Source: CAVRJC01 sp964505725
Lineage (GTDB): Bacteria; Actinomycetota; Acidimicrobiia; IMCC26256; DASPTH01
NCBI GenBank assembly: GCA_964505725.1
Contig: CAZDJK010000010.1
Coordinates: 52,927-116,926 of the forward strand
Reading direction: 5' to 3'
DNA length: 64,000 nt
Positions 25,597-32,351 of the stretch are shown here, piece by piece. Made by a program: the position numbers and the translations under genes. The notes beneath the pieces were generated by a model that made no database searches, was not told the origin of the DNA, and saw only the letters and a program-made list of their open reading frames with translations. Every line of letters starts with the position of its first letter. Position 1 is the stretch's first letter.

Positions 25597-26664
25597 GTGC
25601 CGTCGTTCCGGACCGGCAAGGTCGTGCGCCTGCTCGAGGAGCGTCCGGGGCTCCAGCGCATCCATGTCGACCTCGGCGACGGTCTGGAGCGCGCGTACGC
25701 GCTCACGCAGCTCACTGGTCCCGTGGGCACGGGCGACCACGTCGTCGTGAACACCACCGCGGTCGAGCTGGGTCTCGGCACGGGCGGCTGGCACGTCGTG
25801 CACTGGAACCTCAGCCGCGACGAATGGCACGAGCGTGGCCCGGGCCACATCATTAAGGGCCGCTACACGAGCATCCAGACCGACGTGGGCAGCAGCGAGG
25901 AGCACGCCGAGGCACTGGCCGAGGTCGAGACCGTCGACGGGCTGCCGGTGGTGGCGGCCGCGCTCCACAGCCAGCTCCCGGCGGTGGCGGCGGCGTTCGC
26001 CGCCCGCGCGCCGGGCCGGCGTCTGGCGTACGTGATGACCGACGGCGCGGGGCTGCCGATCGCGCTCTCGGATCTTGTCGCCGCGCTCCGGGCGGAGGAG
26101 CTCCTCCACACCACGGTCACCTGCGGTCACGCGTTCGGCGGCGACTACGAAGCGGTGTCGATCTACTCGGCCCTCGCCGTGGCGCGGCACGTCGCGGACG
26201 CCGACGCCGCGGTCGTGGCGATGGGACCCGGCATCGTCGGGACCAACACGCGGCTCGGGTTCAGCGGCATGGAGGTCGGCACCATCCTGGACGCAGCCCA
26301 CGCCCTCGGCGGTGTGCCCATCGCGTGCCTACGCATCTCGTTCGCCGACGACCGACCGCGGCACTACGGGCTCTCGCACCACACCGCGACCGCCCTGCGC
26401 CTGGCGACCCGCGAGCGGGTCCTGGTCGCGGTGCCGCACCTCGGTGACCCGGCCCAAGACGACCGCTTGCGCGCCGACCTCGTCGAGGCGGGCGTCGCGG
26501 CGCGACACGACCTCGTCGAGGTGGAGGCGCCGGACGCCATCGAGCTGTTCTCGCGCTACGGCCTCGCCGTCGAGTCGATGGGGCGGCCGGCCGCCGCCGA
26601 CCCCGCGCTCTTCCAGGCGGCGGCGGCCGCGGGCGTGCTCGCGGCCGGCCGCGTCGACGGCTGA
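25597..26664 (+). CDS. DUF3866 family protein
   Basis: A 355-residue actinobacterial protein of the DUF3866 family. It has an N-terminal beta-rich domain (RTGKVVRLLEERPGLQRIHVDL, then GDHVVVNTTAVELGLGTGGWHVVHWNL) and a C-terminal alpha/beta domain containing VVAMGPGIVGTNTRLGFSGME and LSHHTATALRLA. Function unknown. It is co-directional with pafA and pafB (gaps of 11 and 7 bases), so it probably belongs to their transcript. The LGTGGWH and GPGIVGT glycine loops look like binding sites, but no catalytic motif was recognised. Confidence 0.8.
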   Translation: MPSFRTGKVVRLLEERPGLQRIHVDLGDGLERAYALTQLTGPVGTGDHVVVNTTAVELGLGTGGWHVVHWNLSRDEWHERGPGHIIKGRYTSIQTDVGSSEEHAEALAEVETVDGLPVVAAALHSQLPAVAAAFAARAPGRRLAYVMTDGAGLPIALSDLVAALRAEELLHTTVTCGHAFGGDYEAVSIYSALAVARHVADADAAVVAMGPGIVGTNTRLGFSGMEVGTILDAAHALGGVPIACLRISFADDRPRHYGLSHHTATALRLATRERVLVAVPHLGDPAQDDRLRADLVEAGVAARHDLVEVEAPDAIELFSRYGLAVESMGRPAAADPALFQAAAAAGVLAAGRVDG

Positions 26665-26671
26665 GGCGCCG

Positions 26672-27604
26672 GTGCCCGACCGCCTCGAGCGCCTGGTGAA
26701 CCTCACCGCGACGCTGCTCGACACGCGGCGCGCCCTGACCCTCGACGAGCTCGTCGAGCGGGTCGAGCCGCGCTACCCCGACGAGAAGGTCGCTCGCCGG
26801 CGCCAATTCGAGCGCGACAAGGAGACCCTGCGCGAGCTCGGCATCCCGATCCGGGTGGAGAGCGTCGGTGGCTTCGGCTCCGAGCAGGCGTACCGCATCG
26901 ACGCGCGCGACTACTACCTCCCCGAGCTGGAGCTCACCGACGCCGAGCTCGCCGCGCTCCACGTCGCGGTCACCGCCGTCCGGCTGGAAGGCGATGCCGC
27001 GCGCGACGCGTTGCAGAAGCTCGGAGGGTTCGCCGGTGAGGCAGCCGACCCGGTGGCCGACGTGCCGGTCGTACCCGTGCTCCCGAAGCTGTTCGAGGCG
27101 GTGAGCACACACGCCCCGGTGTCGTTCACCTACCGCGGCGAGGCGCGCGACATCGACCCCTACGGCGTGGTCCTGCGCTGGGGTCACTGGTATCTGGTGG
27201 GACACGACCACGACCGCGACGCCCCGAGGGCATTCCGGGTCGACCGCATCGAGCGCTCGCCGGAGGTGGGGGAGGCGGGCAGCTTCGAGCCGCCGCGGGG
27301 CATCGAACCCGGGGACCTCGTGCGCGACGACCCGCTCACCTACGGAGAGGACCAACCGGTCGAGGCTCGGGTGCTGGTCGACGCGCCGCGCGCCGCGTGG
27401 GTCGTCGAGCAGCTGGGGGACGACGCGGTCGTCGATCGGCGCGCCGATGGAGCCGTGGTCGTCGCGCTGGCGGTGGTGAACCGCCCGGCGCTCCGGCGGT
27501 GGGTGCTCGACCTGCTCGAGCACGCGGAGGTGCTCGCGCCGGCGGAGCTGCGCGCCGACATGGTGGCGTGGCTCGACGCCATCGTCGACGGAGCGGCCCG
27601 GTGA
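26672..27604 (+). CDS. pafB: WYL-domain transcriptional regulator PafB
   Basis: A 310-residue regulator with an N-terminal winged helix (ERLVNLTATLLDTRRALTLDELVERV), a WYL domain (SFTYRGEARDIDPYGVVLRWGHWYLVGHDHDRDAPRAFRVDRI) and a WCX C-terminal extension. With PafC it activates most LexA/RecA-independent DNA-damage genes in mycobacteria; the WYL domain is thought to bind single-stranded nucleic acid. GTG start. Its stop overlaps the pafC start as GTGA. Confidence 0.88.
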   Translation: MPDRLERLVNLTATLLDTRRALTLDELVERVEPRYPDEKVARRRQFERDKETLRELGIPIRVESVGGFGSEQAYRIDARDYYLPELELTDAELAALHVAVTAVRLEGDAARDALQKLGGFAGEAADPVADVPVVPVLPKLFEAVSTHAPVSFTYRGEARDIDPYGVVLRWGHWYLVGHDHDRDAPRAFRVDRIERSPEVGEAGSFEPPRGIEPGDLVRDDPLTYGEDQPVEARVLVDAPRAAWVVEQLGDDAVVDRRADGAVVVALAVVNRPALRRWVLDLLEHAEVLAPAELRADMVAWLDAIVDGAAR

Positions 27605-28542
27605 GCCCGCGGCCGCTCGTCGCGCCGCGGCTCCGACGGGTGCTCGCGGTCGTGCCGTACGTGCTGGCGCATCCTCACGTGACCATCGCCGAGCTCGCAG
27701 AGCGCTTCGAGGTGTCCGAGGCCGAGCTCGAGCGCGAGCTGGAGCTGCTCCCGATGTGCGGGCTTGCGCCGTACACCGCCGACCGCCTCATCGACGTGGA
27801 GGTCGCCGACGGCGAAGTCGTCATCCGGCTCGCCGAGTACTTCGATCGTCCCCTCCGGCTCACACCCGCGGAAGGTCTCGCCCTCCTGGCCGCAGGTCGG
27901 GCGCTGCTCGCCGTGCCCGGGTCCGACGTGAGGGGGCCGCTCGCGAGCGCGCTCGACAAGCTCGAGGGGGTGTTGGGCGCCGCCGGTCGGCTCGCGGTCG
28001 ACGTGGGCGGGAGCGACCACCTCGAGGTCCTGACCGACGCGGTCGCGGTGCGCGAACGCGTCGAGATCGAGTACTACTCGTTCGCGCGCGACGAGATGAC
28101 GGTGCGCACGGTCGACCCGTGGCGCGTGTTCCACGCGTTCGGCGCCTGGTATCTCGCGGCGTGGTGCCACCGGGCCGACGGGGAGCGGTTGTTCCGCGTC
28201 GATCGCGTGCGCGCGGTACACCCGACGGGCGAGCACTTCGACGCACCTCCGGGTGCCGACGACGACCTGCCCCGGCTGGTGTACTCGCCCCGTCCGGACG
28301 ACCCGCGGGTCACCTTGCGCATCGGCCGCGACGCGTCATGGGTGGTGGAGAGCTACCCGCACGAACGCGCCGACCGTGGCGACGACGGTTCCTGGCGCGT
28401 CGTGCTCGCGGTGAGCGAGCCCGCGTGGCTCACGCGCCTCCTGCTTGCCCTGGGCCCCGACGCGGTGGTGGAGGACCCACCCGCGCTCGTCGGCCTCGCT
28501 GCGTCGGCCGCGGCGGGGATACGCGCCCGCTACCGCGAGTGA
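27601..28542 (+). CDS. pafC: WYL-domain transcriptional regulator PafC
   Basis: A 313-residue partner of PafB with the same winged-helix, WYL and WCX order: APRLRRVLAVVPYVLAHPHVTIAELAERFEVS, then IEYYSFARDEMTVRTVDPWRVFHAFGAWYLAAWCH with the RVDRVR motif. Translational coupling to pafB by a four-base overlap supports the known heterodimer. It closes the Pup-linked run; signal peptidase follows after 73 bases. Confidence 0.88.
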   Translation: MSPRPLVAPRLRRVLAVVPYVLAHPHVTIAELAERFEVSEAELERELELLPMCGLAPYTADRLIDVEVADGEVVIRLAEYFDRPLRLTPAEGLALLAAGRALLAVPGSDVRGPLASALDKLEGVLGAAGRLAVDVGGSDHLEVLTDAVAVRERVEIEYYSFARDEMTVRTVDPWRVFHAFGAWYLAAWCHRADGERLFRVDRVRAVHPTGEHFDAPPGADDDLPRLVYSPRPDDPRVTLRIGRDASWVVESYPHERADRGDDGSWRVVLAVSEPAWLTRLLLALGPDAVVEDPPALVGLAASAAAGIRARYRE

Positions 28543-28615
28543 CCGGCGGAGGGTCGCCGCCCGCGTCGGGGTGGCGCGCTCCCACGTGCTTGGATGTGGC
28601 GATGGAGCTGCGCCC

Positions 28616-29380
28616 GTGACGGACGAGACCGCCGAGGCGACCGAAGCGGGTCGTCCCCCCGAGCGTGCGATCTCCCCCGACGGCGCCGGAACCGCGGTTG
28701 CGCCGTCCCCGTCCGGCACCGACGGCCCCGGTGCCCCCGACGGCACCGACGGGCCGTCGACCGAGCCGGCCCCCGCGCCCTCCACCGGGGAGCGCAAGCG
28801 GAACCTGCGGCGCACCCTCATCGAGTGGGGCGTGCTCCTGCTCGCTGCAGTCGGGCTCGCCCTCCTCATCAAGGCCGTCCTCTTCCAGGCCTTCTACATC
28901 CCGTCGGAGTCGATGGAGCCCACACTCGACATCGGCGACCGCTTGCTGGTGAACAAGCTGAGCTACGACCTGCACGACGTGCACCGCGGCGACATCGTCG
29001 TGTTCACCGCCGACCCCAACCCGGGCTGGCGCGACACCGGCATCACCGACCTCGTCAAGCGCGTCGTCGGGCTGCCGGGAGAGACGGTCACGGGCTGCGC
29101 CGTGCCCAACGAGGGCAAGGTGTGCATCAACGGCCGGGTGCTCGACGAGAGCTATCTCCCGAAGGGCACGACGACGACCTTCCCCGACAGTCCGCCACCC
29201 GGGTGTGCCGCCGACAGCCCCGCGAACGGCTGCAAGGTCCCGCCCGGTCACTACTTCGTCATGGGCGACAACCGGCCCCGTTCGGCTGACTCGCGCCTGC
29301 ACGGGCCGATCAAGGGCTCGAGCATCGTGGGACGGGTCTTCGTGCGGATCTGGCCGCTCAACCGCCTGGGGTTCCTCTAA
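28616..29380 (+). CDS. lepB: signal peptidase I
   Basis: A 254-residue type I signal peptidase. A Pro/Gly/Asp-rich cytoplasmic N-terminus of about 60 residues precedes one transmembrane helix (about 70-90). The catalytic Ser is in FYIPSESMEPTL and the Lys in DLVKRVVGLPGE; GHYFVMGDNRPRSADSR is box E. Two Cys pairs (TGCAVPNEGKVC, and CAADSPANGC in the insertion) may form extracytoplasmic disulfides. The GTG start was chosen from position and composition; upstream codons overlap pafC. Confidence 0.92.
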   Translation: MTDETAEATEAGRPPERAISPDGAGTAVAPSPSGTDGPGAPDGTDGPSTEPAPAPSTGERKRNLRRTLIEWGVLLLAAVGLALLIKAVLFQAFYIPSESMEPTLDIGDRLLVNKLSYDLHDVHRGDIVVFTADPNPGWRDTGITDLVKRVVGLPGETVTGCAVPNEGKVCINGRVLDESYLPKGTTTTFPDSPPPGCAADSPANGCKVPPGHYFVMGDNRPRSADSRLHGPIKGSSIVGRVFVRIWPLNRLGFL

Positions 29381-29387
29381 CCCTCCC

Positions 29388-30080
29388 TCAGCGCTCGCTC
29401 CACTCCGCGACCGTCGCCACCATCCGGTCGACGTGGTCTGAGTAGACGCCGTCGATGCCCATGGCGAGTACCGCGCGCAGGTGGCGGACCTCCTGCACGT
29501 CCCATGCGAAGGCGCGCCGGCCGAAGCGGTGGAACAGCTCGACCAGGCCGGCGGTCCACTCGGTGTGGTGCACGTTGACCGCGTCCACGTTCCACTCCGC
29601 GAGCTCGGCGGCATAGCGCTCCAGAGGCTCCGCCCGGGTCTGGCGTCGCGAGGAGTGGACCAGACGCACGGTCGCGTCCCGCTCCCTGATCTCGCGCAGC
29701 TCGCCGGTCCTGCCCGCGCACAGCCAGAGCCGACCGACGGCGCCCGCGGCCGCAGCCCGGTCGAGCACGGCCGCGGCCACGCCCGGCGCCTCGAGGTCGA
29801 GCGACAGCTCGTAGTCGGTGCCGAGCTCGCGGTAGAGGTCAACGAGGCGGGGCACGCCCAGCTCCGCGAGCCGGTCCGAGCCGGTCGTGGCCACCCGCAT
29901 GCGACGCAAGCCCCTCCGCAGCACCGGATCGTGCACGAGTACGACCTCGCCGTCGGCCGAGAGGTGCGCGTCGCTCTCGAGACCGGTCGCCCGAGCCTCG
30001 AGCGCCCGCCGGAACGCCGGGAGGGTGTTCTCCGGCAGCTCGGAGCGGGCGCCCCGGTGGGCGAAGGTGATCGGCGTCAC
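29388..30080 (-). CDS. glycerophosphodiester phosphodiesterase
   Basis: A 230-residue GDPD-family TIM-barrel protein. FAHRGARSELPENTLPAF supplies the first catalytic His and the ENT motif, and ESDAHLSADGEVVLVHDPVLRR supplies the metal-binding Glu/Asp and the second catalytic His. No signal peptide, so it should act in the cytoplasm, releasing glycerol-3-phosphate from phospholipid head-group diesters. GTG start. It converges on lepB with a seven-base gap; the 150 bases upstream hold no gene. Confidence 0.85.
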   Translation of the reverse strand: MTPITFAHRGARSELPENTLPAFRRALEARATGLESDAHLSADGEVVLVHDPVLRRGLRRMRVATTGSDRLAELGVPRLVDLYRELGTDYELSLDLEAPGVAAAVLDRAAAAGAVGRLWLCAGRTGELREIRERDATVRLVHSSRRQTRAEPLERYAAELAEWNVDAVNVHHTEWTAGLVELFHRFGRRAFAWDVQEVRHLRAVLAMGIDGVYSDHVDRMVATVAEWSER

Positions 30081-30230
30081 CGCTGGATTCTGGCCGCGGC
30101 GAGGCCGGCGGGGCACTGCCGCCTCAAGTGCGTTGTCGAGACTGCCGATGGGCGTTGCAACAGCGGTGAGCACCGGCGGCGGCCACGGGAGACGGCGCCG
30201 GTCCGATGGGATGCGGGAGACGAGCGCACG

Positions 30231-30575
30231 ATGACGACGGTGAAGGCGCAGTGCCCGACATGCGGCGACGTGTCGCTCGGGATCGAGCACCTCACGGTCC
30301 GCACGTGCTCGGACGGCGACACGCCGGCGACGTACCGGTTCCGGTGCCCCTCGTGTGCCGAGACGGTCACCCGTGACGCGAGCCCTCGCATCGTCGACCT
30401 CCTGGTCTCGGCGGGAGCACCCGAGGAGCAGTGGCACTGGCCCGCCGAGCTGAGCGAGCGCCCGGGCGGCCCGCCGCTCACCGCCGACGACCTCCTCGAC
30501 CTGCACATGCTCCTGCGCGACGACGGCTGGTACGACCGGCTCGTCGCATTGGTCCGCCGCACGACCCCTCAGTAG
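30231..30575 (+). CDS. zinc-ribbon protein, function unknown
   Basis: A 114-residue protein with an N-terminal CPTCGDVSLG and CPSCAETV pair (CX2C and CX2C separated by about 25 residues), a classic zinc ribbon, followed by a helical acidic domain (LTADDLLDLHMLLRDDGWYDRLV). Similar small proteins are widespread in high-GC actinobacteria without assigned function. It starts the plus-strand run leading to the Tat genes. Confidence 0.7.
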   Translation: MTTVKAQCPTCGDVSLGIEHLTVRTCSDGDTPATYRFRCPSCAETVTRDASPRIVDLLVSAGAPEEQWHWPAELSERPGGPPLTADDLLDLHMLLRDDGWYDRLVALVRRTTPQ

Positions 30576-30578
30576 GCT
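30573..30578 (+). promoter_or_regulatory. -10 element (TAGGCT) before the 74-residue membrane protein
   Basis: TAGGCT overlaps the stop codon of the zinc-ribbon gene and is followed by six bases and ATG 30585, the leaderless arrangement. Confidence 0.35.
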
Positions 30579-30584
30579 CCGTCC

Positions 30585-30809
30585 ATGGCGGTCTGGATCG
30601 TGGTAGGGGTCCTCGGAGCCGGAGTCGCCGTGACCGCCGCCCTGGCCCGCCGACGCGAAGTCGAGCCCACCGTCCGCGAGTTCGCGGACTTCCGTGACGC
30701 CATCGGACGCCAGGTCGCAGGCGTCCGAGGCGAGACCACTGCGGTGCGTCGCCACCTCGACCCACCCGCCGACCCGGTCCCGCCCGGTCCCGGCTCCGAA
30801 CCCGCCTGA
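30585..30809 (+). CDS. small membrane protein, function unknown
   Basis: A 74-residue protein with one N-terminal transmembrane helix (residues 3-20), a basic RRRE stop-transfer sequence, an amphipathic stretch (TVREFADFRDAIGRQVAGVR) and a Pro-rich tail. The layout is TatA-like in outline but lacks the FG hinge motif. It lies 96 bases before tatA on the same strand. Confidence 0.55.
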   Translation: MAVWIVVGVLGAGVAVTAALARRREVEPTVREFADFRDAIGRQVAGVRGETTAVRRHLDPPADPVPPGPGSEPA

Positions 30810-30867
30810 CCAACCACCTCACGCCGCGGGCGCAGACCGCGTGCCCGCGGAGCGACGAGGGCGGAAA

Positions 30868-30873
30868 TAGTCT
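30868..30873 (+). promoter_or_regulatory. possible -10 element (TAGTCT) of tatAC
   Basis: TAGTCT in the 96-base gap before tatA, 32 bases from its ATG; an AAAGGAA ribosome site lies between. No clear -35. Confidence 0.3.
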
Positions 30874-30905
30874 GGGTGGCGGGTACGGCCCGGAAAGGAA
30901 TCGCG

Positions 30906-31304
30906 ATGCCCTCGCTCGGCCCAGCCGAGATCCTCGTCATCCTCGTCGTCGCCCTGCTCGTGTTCGGCCCCAACAAGATGCCGGAGATCGCACGGCAGGT
31001 GGGGCGGGGGATGCGCGAGCTGCGCCGGGTGCAGCAGCACCTGAGCAGCGAGCTCCACGACGTGGTGGCGGAGTTCGGCCCCGACGACGCGCCGCCGCCC
31101 GGCGGTGACGCACCCACCGTGCTCCAGCCGCCGGTGCCGCCTGTCGCGGCGACCCCCCCGCCCGCGTCGATGGGGCCGCCGCCCGCGTCGCCTTCGCCGG
31201 CCGAGTCCCCGCGGCCGGCCACGTCCGCTCCGGCATCCGCGGCCGACGACGCCGAGGCGCGGGGCCGCCGGGTGTGGCCGCCCCGCCCCGACCCCACCGC
31301 CTGA
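30906..31304 (+). CDS. tatA: Sec-independent (twin-arginine) translocase subunit TatA/TatB
   Basis: A 132-residue Tat component: one short transmembrane helix (LGPAEILVILVVALLVFG), the FGPNKMPEIARQVGRGMRE hinge and amphipathic helix, then a long Pro/Ala-rich tail. The NKMPE sequence and length lean towards a TatB-like role, but with tatC next door and no second copy here the TatA/B distinction is open. AAAGGAA gives a good ribosome site. The tatA-tatC-helY order matches mycobacteria. Confidence 0.9.
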   Translation: MPSLGPAEILVILVVALLVFGPNKMPEIARQVGRGMRELRRVQQHLSSELHDVVAEFGPDDAPPPGGDAPTVLQPPVPPVAATPPPASMGPPPASPSPAESPRPATSAPASAADDAEARGRRVWPPRPDPTA

Positions 31305-31328
31305 TCGCCCCGGCGCACGCCCCGCACT

Positions 31329-32078
31329 GTGCTCCTGTTCCAACGCCGCCGTCGGAGCAATCCCGACGCCCGCATGCCGGTCGTCGAGCACCTCGCCGAG
31401 CTGCGGCGCCGGCTGTTCGTCTCGTTGATCGCGGTCGCGGTCGCGGCGACGATCTGCTTCTTCCTCTCCACGCGGATCATCTCGTTCCTCGTCGGCTTCT
31501 ACAACGAAGCCGCGCCGAAGGGGACGCCCGACCATCTGATCTTCACCGGGCCCCTCGACGCGTTCATCACCCGGCTCAAGATCGCGACCTACGGCGGGAT
31601 CGTGCTCGCGCTGCCGGTGTGGTTGTACGAGCTCTGGCGCTTCATCACGCCCGGCCTGAACCGCACCGAGAAGCGCTACGCGGTGCCGTTCGTGCTCTCT
31701 TCCATCCTGCTGTTCGTCATGGGCGGGGTCGTGGCGCTCCTGATCCTCCCTCCCGCGCTGCACTTCCTGCTGAACATCGGAGGCTCCGACCTCCAACCGC
31801 TCCTCACCGCCGACAAGTACATCTCGCTCGTCGCGTTGATGATCGTGGCCTTCGGGCTGTCGTTCGAGTTTCCGGTCGTGATCGTGTTCCTCCTGATCGC
31901 GCGGATCCTGACGACCGCCCAGCTCCGGCGCTGGCGCCGCTACGCGATCGTGATCATCGTGACCTTCGCGGCCGTGATCACGCCGAGCCAGGATCCCTAC
32001 TCGCTGTTCGCGATGGCGATACCCATGTACGTGTTCTACGAGGGCGCGATCATCATCGGGAGGATGCTGCATCGATGA
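31329..32078 (+). CDS. tatC: Sec-independent protein translocase TatC
   Basis: A 249-residue six-helix membrane protein, the receptor for twin-arginine signal peptides. The cytoplasmic N-terminus MPVVEHLAELRRRLF is the family signature; YELWRFITPGLNRTEKRY and LSFEFPVVIVFLL follow. GTG start. The stop codon overlaps the next gene's ATG by four bases. Confidence 0.94.
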   Translation: MLLFQRRRRSNPDARMPVVEHLAELRRRLFVSLIAVAVAATICFFLSTRIISFLVGFYNEAAPKGTPDHLIFTGPLDAFITRLKIATYGGIVLALPVWLYELWRFITPGLNRTEKRYAVPFVLSSILLFVMGGVVALLILPPALHFLLNIGGSDLQPLLTADKYISLVALMIVAFGLSFEFPVVIVFLLIARILTTAQLRRWRRYAIVIIVTFAAVITPSQDPYSLFAMAIPMYVFYEGAIIIGRMLHR

Positions 32079-32344
32079 GCCGACGACGAAGCACCTACAA
32101 GCCGCCGCGCAACCGTCGCGAGCTCCTCCAGGCCATCATGTGCGCGGTGACGATCGTCGTGGTCACCGCGGTGCTGGTCTGGGTGTTCCGGCCGAACAAG
32201 AGCTCGGGTTCCTCGTCGACACCGCCGGCGACGGCCACCACCGCTCCCGCCTCGACACCCCCCGCCAGCTCCACGCCCGCGAGCTCGGCACCGACCGCGA
32301 GCTCCACGCCCGCGAGCTCGGCGCCGGCCGCTTCGACTCCTTGA
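32075..32344 (+). CDS. small membrane protein with Ser/Pro/Ala/Thr-rich repeat tail
   Basis: An 89-residue protein: a basic N-terminus, one transmembrane helix (about residues 20-37), then an external tail of Thr, Ser, Pro and Ala. The tail is partly a 33-base period repeat: a 23-base block occurs identically at 32267-32289 and 32300-32322. It is coupled to tatC by ATGA overlap, so it may be a Tat accessory or only a passenger; no family was recognised. Confidence 0.6.
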   Translation: MSRRRSTYKPPRNRRELLQAIMCAVTIVVVTAVLVWVFRPNKSSGSSSTPPATATTAPASTPPASSTPASSAPTASSTPASSAPAASTP

Positions 32345-32351
32345 GCCGGGT

